Positions 26,203 to 35,126 of a stretch of 64,000 nucleotides of DNA are shown in pieces. Origin of the DNA: Xanthocytophaga agilis (GTDB lineage Bacteria > Bacteroidota > Bacteroidia > Cytophagales > 172606-1); NCBI RefSeq assembly GCF_030068605.1, contig NZ_JASJOU010000010.1:248001-312000 (forward strand). The letters run 5' to 3'. Positions within the stretch are counted from its first letter, which is position 1; each line of letters opens with the position of its first letter. Under the pieces are notes generated by a model, which worked only from the letters and a program-made list of their open reading frames with translations, was not told where the DNA came from and searched no databases. The position numbers were made by a program, and so were the translations under genes.

Positions 26203-28616
26203 TTATTTTTAACTAACAACCCCTTCAATTTATCTAAACCTTTATTTACTTCATCATCATTTTCATAATATTCATTATATCCATACCCATATCCATATCC
26301 ATACCCATAAGTATTCAGGTTCCGGAATGCATTTAGTACGACTGCTAATTTACTAAAGTTATTGTTTTTAATTAACTTATTAATATTTTTTACGAAAACT
26401 CTTTTTGAGTAGTCTGCACGCAATACATAAATGGGTAGATCTGCTTTACGCATCACAAGGATGCCATCTGTAACAAGACCAATCGGTGGAGTATCGATAA
26501 CAATAACATCATATGATTGGTGCAACTCTTTCAAAAGATTATCGAATTCTGGGCGTAAGATAAGTTCCGAAGGATTAGGAGGTGTTGGTCCCGCCGCAAT
26601 AAAATCCAGGTTTTCTATGGGAGTTTTACGAATACATTCTGTCAAGCTATGTTTCCCAATCAATAAAGTACTCACACCATTATAATTTTCTTCTTCAAAG
26701 GCCAAATGAACCTTAGGCCTTCTCATATCCAGATCCAATAATACGACTTTAGCACTGGATAACGCAATTACTCCTGCCAGATTTAAAGAAACAAATGTTT
26801 TTCCTTCCCCACTAATAGTAGATGTAACAGTAATAATTCTTTTCTTCTGTTGCATCTGAAACATGAAATCAAGATTGGTTCTCACAGAACGAAATGCTTC
26901 ACTAATAGAAGATTTTGGATTCTGATAAACCAGCAATCTCGAATTCTCCAACTTTTCCTTCATATATATAGGAATCACCCCTAAAACTGGCGCCACTGTA
27001 GCATGTTCTAATTCTTTCTGGCTGGAAATAGTATCATGGAGCAGATATTTTGTACCAATAAGTATTAGATTGAATATAATACCGGCAAATAAACAACTAG
27101 CATAAACAATCCACTTATTAGGCGAAATTGGCATAAAAGGCAAACTTGCAGGTGAGAGAATAACAAAATCTTCTTTTGTTCCAGCCTCTGCAATCCCTAA
27201 CTCGGCCTTCTTATCAATCATAAGCAGATGATATTTTTCTTTCAGATCTCTCAGGCGTTTTATTCTATTATAATCTGTACTCTTAGAAGGTAAAGCAGCA
27301 AATGAATTTTCAGTGGTACCAATCTCATTATTCAGTATACTAAGACGTTCATTTAGTACCTTCTTTTTCTGGCCAATAAGAGAGATCAAACTATTACGGG
27401 TAGTTGATATCTGAAGATCCTTTGACTGAATAGCATAAGTAGTTTCTCTATAGCTTTTAGATAACATAGCTTTATCCTGAGAGATTTTATTAAGCTCTGT
27501 TATCAATGCTGAAATATCAGTATCTGAGAGTAAAGGAAGAGATGAAACAATAGGTGAAACATCTTTCTTTTTAGTCAAAGACTCATCTAAAGAGTTTAGT
27601 ATAGAGATTTGTGTAAGAAGTTCTGTTTTGACTTTAGTTAATTCATCTAATTTTTCGGAATATCTTTCAAGATCCTTAGTGATATCTGATGATTTATTTG
27701 ATATTACAAATTTTTCCAGATCACTTTCATAAGCCTCCAGTTCTTTTTCTACTGAGTTAATTTGTTTATCAAGAAATTCTATCTTTTGTTTGTTAGCCTT
27801 ATTTTTTAATTCTTTCGTTTTCTCCAGATAAACGGTGTCTATTTTGTTAACAATATCTTGTGCTTTTCGAATGCTTGCGTCTTTAAAGAACACTCCAATG
27901 ATATTGGCAGAGGGATTAACAACTTCCACACGGAGATTACTTCCAATATAATTACTCAATGCGTCATGGCTATTGATCGTGAAATAGTATGCACCATTAT
28001 CTCGCTCTGCTTGGTAAGATGGAGTCTTATTTATTATGAAACTAAAGGCAGCAGTCTTTATAGGTGCGCCAAAAGTATACGTACTACTATAATCTACACC
28101 CCCAATTGTATAGCTAAGGGTAAAAGAATCCTTATTAAGGATAGTAATATCAAACGGAATATTATATACTAATGGATTGTTAATCTCATAGGTTACTTTT
28201 ATAGGTGCACCACCATATCGTTCCTCGTTTTTGATACGACTACGTCCATAAGCATAGTAACTTACGCTCAAGTCCATCTGTTTGATTACTTCATCATAAA
28301 TAATACTGGAACGTATTAATTCGATCTCACCTGAAATATTTGTAGCAGATTCTCCAGAAGGATTTAATGTTGGAAGTCCTAAATCAGTAGCCTCCTGCCT
28401 GATTTCCAGCTTCAGATTAGAGGCAGATTCGTAAATAGGAGTAGTATATCGCAAAAACAGGTAGCCGCCCAAAAGGCATAAGAAAGGCAATAAAAGCAGC
28501 CAGAACCAACTTTTTTGAATAATACCCCAGATTTTCCCAAAATCAATACCAGCAAGCAAGTCTTCCTGCTCATCATTGGTATCTGTCCCTGTATTGGTTA
28601 AATCTTCTGCTTTCAT
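26199..28616 (-). CDS. wzc: Wzc-like polysaccharide co-polymerase and tyrosine autokinase
   Basis: 805 residues, inner membrane. The N-terminal Wzz domain has a first TM at ~33-52 (SWFWLLLLPFLCLLGGYLFL) and long periplasmic coiled coils. A second TM is near ~505-525 (WIVYASCLFAGIIFNLILIG). The BY-kinase domain follows at ~585-775 with Walker A TSTISGEGKT, Walker A' VVLLDLDMRRPK and Walker B VIVIDTPPIGLVTDG. The tail is tyrosine-rich (YGYGYGYGYGYNEYYE), the autophosphorylation cluster. It controls polymerisation length and export together with Wza and the CpsB-type phosphatase. The gene overlaps the phosphatase gene and starts 46 nt after wza. Confidence 0.93.
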   Translation of the reverse strand: MKAEDLTNTGTDTNDEQEDLLAGIDFGKIWGIIQKSWFWLLLLPFLCLLGGYLFLRYTTPIYESASNLKLEIRQEATDLGLPTLNPSGESATNISGEIELIRSSIIYDEVIKQMDLSVSYYAYGRSRIKNEERYGGAPIKVTYEINNPLVYNIPFDITILNKDSFTLSYTIGGVDYSSTYTFGAPIKTAAFSFIINKTPSYQAERDNGAYYFTINSHDALSNYIGSNLRVEVVNPSANIIGVFFKDASIRKAQDIVNKIDTVYLEKTKELKNKANKQKIEFLDKQINSVEKELEAYESDLEKFVISNKSSDITKDLERYSEKLDELTKVKTELLTQISILNSLDESLTKKKDVSPIVSSLPLLSDTDISALITELNKISQDKAMLSKSYRETTYAIQSKDLQISTTRNSLISLIGQKKKVLNERLSILNNEIGTTENSFAALPSKSTDYNRIKRLRDLKEKYHLLMIDKKAELGIAEAGTKEDFVILSPASLPFMPISPNKWIVYASCLFAGIIFNLILIGTKYLLHDTISSQKELEHATVAPVLGVIPIYMKEKLENSRLLVYQNPKSSISEAFRSVRTNLDFMFQMQQKKRIITVTSTISGEGKTFVSLNLAGVIALSSAKVVLLDLDMRRPKVHLAFEEENYNGVSTLLIGKHSLTECIRKTPIENLDFIAAGPTPPNPSELILRPEFDNLLKELHQSYDVIVIDTPPIGLVTDGILVMRKADLPIYVLRADYSKRVFVKNINKLIKNNNFSKLAVVLNAFRNLNTYGYGYGYGYGYNEYYENDDEVNKGLDKLKGLLVKNK
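26281..26310 (-). repeat. Five in-frame hexanucleotide repeats in the wzc tail
   Basis: Five tandem 6-mers (CCATAC or CCATAT on the plus strand, last unit CCATAA) encode the Tyr-Gly repeats. Because the unit is 6 nt, copy-number slippage keeps the frame and changes only the number of tyrosines. Confidence 0.8.
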
Positions 28617-28662
28617 AACACTGCCACTTTCACGTTTAAATTAGATTTCCGATATGGATTTA

Positions 28663-29454
28663 TCACTTTTGATTTCTCAAAACCAGCACAATTGAGACTA
28701 AGCTTACTACACTTCCTATAATACTAAGAATTGGAGCAATATCAGATGCGATCTCACGAAGAGGACGCTTTACAGGTTCAATATAGATAATATCATTGGG
28801 TTGCACTATTAAATTTGCTTTAGTCATTCCTTCAATAGTAGATAAATTGATTAAATGTACTTCCGGATCTTTCAGATCACCTCTTACAAGGCGAATATTT
28901 CCAGCTTTAGCATTATCATTAATCCCTCCACTGAGAGCCAGCACCTCCAGTAAATTCATTTTTTCATTAGTAAGAGGAACTACAGCATTTCTTGTAGCTC
29001 CTAATACAATAACACGTTTATTAGCAAATTTAACATTCACAAAAGGATCTACATAATAGTTATTATATGCAACAGATAACAAACTATCAGCCTGTCGTAA
29101 AGTATATCCTTCAACTTTAATTGCTCCGACTTGAGGTAACCTCACTATGCCATCTGACTCAACAACAAAGTTAGGATTTTGAGATACAGCACCTCCTGCG
29201 TTTGTACCTACTACTGCCCCAGGTTTAGGAATGTTAACATCAATTAAACTTTCTCCTTTGTTACTGTATAGTTTTATGTCAAGAATATCTGATTTCTGAA
29301 TAACATAATTCTTTTCTATACTTTCTATACCTGCTGCTGCATGAACCAAACCCTTGGGTAATCGCTCAGAGTCTGTTTGCAGCATAATATTTTGTCTGTA
29401 AGAACGACAGGCAACGAATGAAAGAACAAAAAACAAGAAGAGAAGTTTACGCAT
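28663..29454 (-). CDS. wza: Wza-like polysaccharide export lipoprotein
   Basis: 263 residues. It has a lipoprotein signal with lipobox FVAC at about residues 13-16, then a poly-export domain (IQKSDILDIKLYSNKGESLID). SLBB-type motifs follow (GIVRLPQVGAIKVEGYTLRQADSLL, VIVLGATRNAVVPLTNEKMNLLEVLALSGGIN). It ends in VSLVSIVLVLRNQK, a C-terminal membrane helix suited to an outer-membrane pore. It forms the export channel for the capsule or exopolysaccharide assembled by the adjacent genes. Confidence 0.92.
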   Translation of the reverse strand: MRKLLFLFFVLSFVACRSYRQNIMLQTDSERLPKGLVHAAAGIESIEKNYVIQKSDILDIKLYSNKGESLIDVNIPKPGAVVGTNAGGAVSQNPNFVVESDGIVRLPQVGAIKVEGYTLRQADSLLSVAYNNYYVDPFVNVKFANKRVIVLGATRNAVVPLTNEKMNLLEVLALSGGINDNAKAGNIRLVRGDLKDPEVHLINLSTIEGMTKANLIVQPNDIIYIEPVKRPLREIASDIAPILSIIGSVVSLVSIVLVLRNQK

Positions 29455-29520
29455 TCTGAATATGTCGAAATATATTATTTATTACAAAAACGACTAAAGG
29501 GAAACATTTATGCATTTTAA

Positions 29521-30057
29521 CTACATAGCTTTTATATCTTTTAATGTTGGTAATAGAATGTCTTTTTCTGAAACAATCGGATTCGAAATCCCCCAGGATA
29601 TATTCAGCGTTGGATCATTCCATATAATTCCTCCTTCTGCTGCTTTATTGTAGAGATTTGTACATTTATATTGTAAGATTGTGTCTTCTAAAGCTAAAAA
29701 TCCATGAGCAAATCCTTCGGGGATATAAACCATATTATTAAGTTCACTATCCAACAAAAATGTTTCATACTGACCAAAGGTAGGAGAATCTAGTCTTATA
29801 TCAACAGCAACATCTAATGCTTTACCTGTTATTACTCTAACTAATTTTCCCTGAGCAAAAGGTTCATTTTGGAAATGTAATCCCCGTAATACGCCTTTTT
29901 TTGAGAATGATTGATTATCTTGAACAAAATCAAAGGGTATTCCATTATCTGAGAATCGTTTCTTCTGATAGGATTCGAAGAAAAATCCACGTTCGTCTTT
30001 AAATATTGGAGGGATAATTTCAATTAAGCCTGAAAGAGAAGTATGTCTGAATTGCAT
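29521..30057 (-). CDS. rfbC: dTDP-4-dehydrorhamnose 3,5-epimerase
   Basis: 178 residues, cupin fold, converts dTDP-4-keto-6-deoxyglucose to the L-rhamnose precursor. Signature blocks are FKDERGFFFESYQ, FVQDNQSFSKKGVLRGLHFQ (catalytic His), GKLVRVITGKALDVAVDIR and YIPEGFAHGFLALED. The open frame reaches 30078 only through a TTG; ATG at 30057 (MQFRHTSLSGLIEI) is used. rfbA, rfbB and rfbD are not in the window, so the rest of the rhamnose pathway must be elsewhere, or this enzyme serves another deoxy-sugar. Confidence 0.92.
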   Translation of the reverse strand: MQFRHTSLSGLIEIIPPIFKDERGFFFESYQKKRFSDNGIPFDFVQDNQSFSKKGVLRGLHFQNEPFAQGKLVRVITGKALDVAVDIRLDSPTFGQYETFLLDSELNNMVYIPEGFAHGFLALEDTILQYKCTNLYNKAAEGGIIWNDPTLNISWGISNPIVSEKDILLPTLKDIKAM

Positions 30058-30131
30058 AATGCTTTGTTTAATAAACAAAACTATATATATTTTTTTAAAG
30101 CATATAATAGTTTTCTCATTACTCTAATATA

Positions 30132-31277
30132 TTATCCAGTAGCAACAGAAGAAGTCAATGAATTTGAAGAAGAAAATGACAATATATTTTCGATAGACCT
30201 ATGATACTTTTGAATAACAAAATCTTCATCAAATTTCTCCTCTATCTTTATTCTACTAGCCTGTCCCATCTGTTGTAAGTCATGGTCAGATAAGGAAAGC
30301 ATTTTAATCATCTTTTCTGCCAGATCTTTACCATTTTTTGCCTCACATAGAAAACCATTAATCTGATCATCCACTACTTCAATACAACCAGGTACGTTGG
30401 TTGCAATAATTGGTTTTGCCATTGCAGCAGCTTCTAATAAACTTCGTGGAGTTCCTTCTCTATAAGATGGTAACACAACACAATCTGCATGCCTGAATAC
30501 AGATTGTATATCATCTGTTGGTCCCAGATATTCCAACACTCCTTGATCAATCCAATTTTGAAGAGTAAGTTCTTTTACACCAAAAGGGCTCTCATCTTTA
30601 AATCCAACCAGTAAGAACCGAATATCCGGATATGTCTGTAATACAATACGAGCAGCTTCAGCATACTCATGAATACCTTTGTCTTGAATCAGTCTGGCAG
30701 CAAGCAGAAATGTAAATTTTGAATTACGCTTAAATACTTCTGGCTGGAACTTCTGTATATTAACACCTGATCCGGGTAAAAGATCTGTTATTCTTTGATT
30801 GACTAATCCTTTCTCGATAAAATATTGCAAATCGTCTGAATTCTGAAAAAATACTTTATCCGGAAATTTAAAAACATATTTGTATAGCTCTCTTGCTATT
30901 TTACTAGACCTGTTTTCACGCAAAAAAACTGTACCAAGTCCGGAAACGTTGTTAATCACAGGAATACCTAATAGCTTTGCGGCTACAGTACCATATAAGT
31001 TAGGTTTAATAGTGAAATGTAAAATCACATCAGGACGGATTTTCTTGTACAGCTTATATAACTGATAGATATAAGAAATATCTTTGCGAGGATTTGTTCC
31101 CTTATTTTCCAGAGTAACCAAATGGTGTTTACAGCCTTCTTGTATCAAATGCTTTTCATACCCATCAGGTGGTGCAATGGTATGTACTTCATAATTTTTA
31201 TCTAAGAAGGAACGAATTAGTCCCATTCTAAAGTTATAAATATTCCAAGCTGTATTAATAACGATTGCGATACGCAT
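30132..31277 (-). CDS. Glycosyltransferase family 4 protein
   Basis: 381 residues, GT-B fold. The N-terminal acceptor domain starts MRIAIVINTAWNIYNFRMGL. The C-terminal donor domain has TFLLAARLIQDKGIHEYAEA, VLPSYREGTPRSLLEAAAMAKPIIATNVPGC (nucleotide-sugar binding EAAAMAKP) and VEEKFDEDFV. It is expected to add a sugar to a lipid-linked repeat unit on the cytoplasmic face. It heads the capsule-type run and is divergent from hflX. A flippase, a polymerase and other transferases are missing here. The C-terminus is low complexity (SFSSSNSLTSSVATG). Confidence 0.88.
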   Translation of the reverse strand: MRIAIVINTAWNIYNFRMGLIRSFLDKNYEVHTIAPPDGYEKHLIQEGCKHHLVTLENKGTNPRKDISYIYQLYKLYKKIRPDVILHFTIKPNLYGTVAAKLLGIPVINNVSGLGTVFLRENRSSKIARELYKYVFKFPDKVFFQNSDDLQYFIEKGLVNQRITDLLPGSGVNIQKFQPEVFKRNSKFTFLLAARLIQDKGIHEYAEAARIVLQTYPDIRFLLVGFKDESPFGVKELTLQNWIDQGVLEYLGPTDDIQSVFRHADCVVLPSYREGTPRSLLEAAAMAKPIIATNVPGCIEVVDDQINGFLCEAKNGKDLAEKMIKMLSLSDHDLQQMGQASRIKIEEKFDEDFVIQKYHRSIENILSFSSSNSLTSSVATG

Positions 31278-31482
31278 CTGCCGTCAAAGTAATTAAGCCG
31301 CAAATTAGTGATAAATCCAATCAGCACAATTAGTCTATTATTGTTTTAATAAACTTTTTAATTCAATATATTACAAGTATAAGTATAACATTATCAATGT
31401 TGTATATTATGAATACGATAAAAGACTGTAACAAGTTTTTTATTTATAATAAAAATATCACAAACAACTGAAAAACAATTAA

Positions 31483-32727
31483 ATGCAAAAGAGGAAATCA
31501 ATGTTTGACACTGCCCCGATAGTAAAAAAAGCCATCTTGGTTGCATTAACATCGGCGAAGCAGTCTGTCGACAAAACAAATGAATACCTGGAAGAACTTG
31601 CTTTTCTGGCAACAACGCTAGGTGTAGAAACAATTGGAAGATTTGTACAAAAATTAGATAGACCAGATACAAGAACTTTTGTTGGAAAGGGGAAACTGGA
31701 AGATATAGACGCCTTTGTTAAAGACAAACAAGTCGATATAGTTATCTTTGATGATGATTTAACTCCATCTCAGCTGAGAAATCTAGAAAAGGTACTGGCT
31801 TGTCAGATTTATGATAGAAGTTTATTGATTCTGGATATCTTTCTTCAGAGGGCTCAAACTACACAGGCCAGGACTCAGGTGGAAATGGCTCGCTATCAAT
31901 ACCTCCTACCTCGCCTTACTCGTATGTGGACCCACCTTGAAAGACAACGAGGAGGAACAGGAACTCGTGGTGGTTCTGGAGAAAAAGAGATAGAAACTGA
32001 CCGTAGGATTATCCGGGATAGGATTTCTCTCTTACGGGAAAAATTGAAGGAAATAGACAAACAAAGCCATACACGCCGTAAATCTAGAAGTCAGATTGTA
32101 CGGGTAGCACTAGTAGGATATACTAATGTAGGTAAATCCACACTAATGCGTCGATTAGCTAAAGCAGATGTTTTTGCAGAGAATAAGTTATTTGCAACAG
32201 TAGATTCAACTGTACGAAAAGTTGTGCAGGATGGTTTCCCATTCCTACTCACAGATACAGTTGGTTTTATCCGTAAATTACCAACCACACTTATAGAATC
32301 ATTCAAATCAACATTGGATGAAGTACGGGAAGCTGATATTCTCTTACATGTTGTTGATATTTCTCATCCCTCTTTTGAAGATCATATTGAGGTAGTGAAT
32401 ACCACACTCGCAGAAATCGGAGCAGCAGATAAGCCAATGATTTTGGTCTTCAACAAATTAGATTTGTATAAGCCAGAAAGCGAGCCAGATCAGGAAGATC
32501 AGAATGCGAGTATACAGGTGAGTATTGAAAAACTAAAACAAACTTATCTCAAAAAGAATACTGAAAATGTTGTTTTTATTTCAGCCGAAAAGAAAGAGAA
32601 CCTAGAAGAACTTAGAACGATCTTACTTGAGAAAGTAAAAGAAAAACATTTTCTTATTTATCCTAATTGGGTACCTGAAAACGCAGCTATGTGGAAGGAT
32701 TGGGAAACTGTTGCTGAAAACGAATAA
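31483..32727 (+). CDS. hflX: Ribosome-associated GTPase HflX
   Basis: 414 residues. The N-terminal HflX domain has LATTLGVETIGRFVQK and TFVGKGKLEDIDAFV. The glycine-rich linker RQRGGTGTRGGSGEKEIETD precedes the G domain. That domain has GYTNVGKST (G1), DTVGFIRKLPTTLIESFKSTLDEV (G3 and the HflX-specific loop) and FNKLD (G4). It binds 50S subunits and splits stalled ribosomes under stress. The ATG at 31483 is used; ATG at 31501 (MFDTAPIVK) follows an AGAGGA stretch and may be the true start. tRNA-Arg lies 44 nt downstream on the same strand. Confidence 0.93.
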   Translation: MQKRKSMFDTAPIVKKAILVALTSAKQSVDKTNEYLEELAFLATTLGVETIGRFVQKLDRPDTRTFVGKGKLEDIDAFVKDKQVDIVIFDDDLTPSQLRNLEKVLACQIYDRSLLILDIFLQRAQTTQARTQVEMARYQYLLPRLTRMWTHLERQRGGTGTRGGSGEKEIETDRRIIRDRISLLREKLKEIDKQSHTRRKSRSQIVRVALVGYTNVGKSTLMRRLAKADVFAENKLFATVDSTVRKVVQDGFPFLLTDTVGFIRKLPTTLIESFKSTLDEVREADILLHVVDISHPSFEDHIEVVNTTLAEIGAADKPMILVFNKLDLYKPESEPDQEDQNASIQVSIEKLKQTYLKKNTENVVFISAEKKENLEELRTILLEKVKEKHFLIYPNWVPENAAMWKDWETVAENE

Positions 32728-32771
32728 TTTTTTCACATTTGTGGCTTGAAAAGAGGATTGCCATCTTTTCA

Positions 32772-32843
32772 GGTCTCGTAGTTCAACGGATAGAATAGAA
32801 GTTTCCTAAACTTTTGATCTGGGTTCGATTCCCGGCGAGACCA
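32772..32843 (+). tRNA. tRNA-Arg (anticodon CCU)
   Basis: A complete 72-nt cloverleaf: acceptor GGTCTCG/CGAGACC, D-stem GTTC/GAAT, anticodon stem GAAGT/ACTTT with loop TTCCTAA (anticodon CCT, reads AGG), T-stem CTGGG/CCCGG with loop TTCGATT, discriminator A. The 3' CCA is not encoded. It sits just after hflX and before a terminator. Confidence 0.95.
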
Positions 32844-32897
32844 CAATATCTTATCATTATCAGGCATTTACACAAGAATATTGACAAAATCATCAAC

Positions 32898-32935
32898 AAT
32901 AAAAGGCTTTCGGACTTGCTGAAAGCCTTTTATTG
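32898..32935 (+). terminator. Rho-independent terminator after tRNA-Arg
   Basis: Stem AATAAAAGGCTTTC/GAAAGCCTTTTATT with a 9-nt loop, about 55 nt beyond the tRNA. The following stretch to 33198 holds no gene or strong motif that I can see. Confidence 0.85.
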
Positions 32936-33198
32936 TTATATGACTTTTATGTAAGATACCTACCTCTATAAATTGTATAATGCCCATATCCACACTATAA
33001 GAACAATCACTACTGGCTCTAGAGTCTATAATAACTGACTCTTTTTTAATAATTAGGCTTTCGTAATAGCTTAATTGCGTAACTACTCCATTTATCCAGT
33101 TCTATATCCACTCCTCCAAATCACGCATTTTGGGTTAGATGTGACTTTTACTCAGTCCTTAACTTTCCCCTATTATCCACTTTAACTTTTCCTGAACT

Positions 33199-33636
33199 AT
33201 GAAAACTCTTCTGAATGTATGCATTGCCATCTTAGTAGGCTTTGTTTCTATCGCTACTCCCAAAAATGATGATCCTGAACCAGAAAAATTTAATGAAAAT
33301 AATCACTATCAAACCAAAACCCGAAGCTTTGGAGTAGGTATGTATCCCAAAAAAGATGCGCTTGTGATGAACGTTATGGTAGATAACTATTCCAGCAAAA
33401 GCATCATTGTTCAACTCAAAGATGAAAAAGGGGAATTGTACTTTAGTACATCTCTTGGCAAAAGACAACGCAGAAGCTGGCTAAAACTCAATATGGGAGA
33501 TCTTAAAGACGCGGTGTATCAGCTTGTTATTTTCAATGGTAAAGATAAGGTTGTAAAAGAAATTAATCTAAAGACACTTAAAGTGCCACTTCCTGAACCT
33601 AAGATGGAAGAACAACGCCTGATTAGTATGCTGTAA
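33199..33636 (+). CDS. Secreted small beta-rich protein of unknown function
   Basis: 145 residues with a signal peptide (MKTLLNVCIAILVGFVSIA). A charged linker rich in Asp/Glu/Asn leads to a ~80-residue beta-sandwich-like part: SIIVQLKDEKGELYFSTSLGKRQRRSWLKLNMGDLKDAVYQL. That pattern (a strand, a tight turn, a G/S-rich loop and a short helix, then IFNGKDKVVKEINL) recalls the small Ig-like or DUF3244-like periplasmic domains common in Bacteroidota. The resemblance is by pattern only. It is the sole gene between tRNA-Arg and the glycosyltransferase run and faces the latter convergently. Confidence 0.65.
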   Translation: MKTLLNVCIAILVGFVSIATPKNDDPEPEKFNENNHYQTKTRSFGVGMYPKKDALVMNVMVDNYSSKSIIVQLKDEKGELYFSTSLGKRQRRSWLKLNMGDLKDAVYQLVIFNGKDKVVKEINLKTLKVPLPEPKMEEQRLISML

Positions 33637-33773
33637 TTACTCCTTCTACAGGCTGGTTTTCGTCTTAAAAGAACATCTTTACTTATAAATCACCCAATAT
33701 GCAGGATTCCAGATAATTATACTTGTTATAATTTTATAGTTAAGTTTTCTTCATAAACTTAAGGTACATCTAT

Positions 33774-33805
33774 AAAAAAACTTCATCTCTGGTGGAGTTT
33801 TTTTA
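33774..33805. terminator. Bidirectional terminator between convergent genes
   Basis: An A7 run, CTT...GGAG and a T7 run form a short stem (AAAAAAACTT with the facing AGTTTTTTT). The stem has little GC but good tails on both strands. Confidence 0.6.
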
Positions 33806-35074
33806 TTTCTCTTTATGGATAAGCGAATGGTATAAACTCTGGTACCTTCCAGCAATTCGTTCTTCTGTAAAACGCTCCAATACTGATTTTCTGGCATGTT
33901 CTTGAAGAGATATCTTCCTTTGTTCTTCTAATACAAATAAAATTCCTTTTGATAAATCTTCTGCTGATTGATACAAGGCCAGGTAGCCACTATTCATATG
34001 ATCTATCATTTCTGGCAAACCACCTGTATCAAAAGCGACAACTGGTGTTCCACAGGATAATGCTTCCATTACGGTATTGGGCAAATTATCTTCTAATGAG
34101 GGTAATACCATGGCATCGCATACATTGTATAATTCTACCAATGCGGTATCTCCTTTTACTGATCCATAGTCATGTACATAAAATGGTAAGCGTCGCAAAA
34201 TCTCTTCTTCTGCCTTTCCAAAAATTACAAGTTCAATTTGCTCTTTTAGATTTTTATCAGCTTCATAGAGTTGATTAAGAGCTTTTTCCAGATAAGCAAA
34301 ACCTTTACGAGGATCTTGTGTATTCATAGCTCCAAACAAAAGCAACTTCTTATCTAATGGCAAGCCTAACTTTTCCCGTAAAGCCAGTACATCCATAGGT
34401 TTATACAATTCTGTATCTATAGGATTGGGAATAGCTATTACAGGAAATTGTCGAAGTAGAGCACTTTGCCTTGCTTTATCAGCCAGCCATTGGCTACAGG
34501 TTACAAAATGAATAGGAGCATTCTGTAACAGAGCCTTCTTTTTCTCAAAAACCCGATAAGACAAATCCTTCTCAGACGGATACTTCAAAAACGGGCATTC
34601 ATGGCAATGAGATAAATAATGAGCACAGGTTCCGCTATAATGACATCCACCTGTCATAGCCCACATATCATGTAATGTCCAGACTATTGGTTTATTTAGT
34701 GATAAGAGTCGTTTTAAAGATTCTAATGACAAAAATCCAAAATGAATCCAGTGCAGATGCAAAACATCTGCTTGCAGAATGGCAGGATGAATACTGATAT
34801 CGATACCAGCAACTCCAGGAGAGAAAGCAAATCGTACTTGTTTTGATCTTTCAAAAAAATAGAAATACAATCGTTCTGCTATAAAACGCCCAAAAACAGC
34901 TTTCTTCTGTAGATAAGAGGTGGCTACAGGAGTTACAAAGTCTTCTGCAAAAGCTTGTTCCTGTACCAGTAAAGTTGCATTTGTATAACTCTTTCGTAAA
35001 GCCAGTGCCAATCTGCGACAGGCTACAGCAGCACCTCCGCTGGATTGGTAGGTATTGATTAACGTGACGTTCAA
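33803..35074 (-). CDS. Glycosyltransferase family 4 protein (TTG start)
   Basis: About 423 residues. N-terminal NVTLINTYQSSGGAAVACRRLALAL and a Cys-rich segment (GGCHYSGTCAHYLSHCHECPFL) are typical of a GT4 subgroup whose acceptor domain has a His/Cys cluster. The C-terminal domain has LLFGAMNTQDPRKGFAYLEKAL and VLPSLEDNLPNTVMEALSCGTPVVAFDTGGLPEM. There is no ATG in frame before the conserved core: the frame is open up to a TTG at 35122, and TTG at 35074 gives MNVTLINTYQ, the best fit. The FkbM methyltransferase lies immediately upstream, so the two probably work on the same glycan. Confidence 0.8.
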   Translation of the reverse strand: MNVTLINTYQSSGGAAVACRRLALALRKSYTNATLLVQEQAFAEDFVTPVATSYLQKKAVFGRFIAERLYFYFFERSKQVRFAFSPGVAGIDISIHPAILQADVLHLHWIHFGFLSLESLKRLLSLNKPIVWTLHDMWAMTGGCHYSGTCAHYLSHCHECPFLKYPSEKDLSYRVFEKKKALLQNAPIHFVTCSQWLADKARQSALLRQFPVIAIPNPIDTELYKPMDVLALREKLGLPLDKKLLLFGAMNTQDPRKGFAYLEKALNQLYEADKNLKEQIELVIFGKAEEEILRRLPFYVHDYGSVKGDTALVELYNVCDAMVLPSLEDNLPNTVMEALSCGTPVVAFDTGGLPEMIDHMNSGYLALYQSAEDLSKGILFVLEEQRKISLQEHARKSVLERFTEERIAGRYQSLYHSLIHKEK

Positions 35075-35126
35075 CCGATTCAGGATTTTGTTGAAAAGGG
35101 AAAAATTTGCTTTTACATGCAATTAC

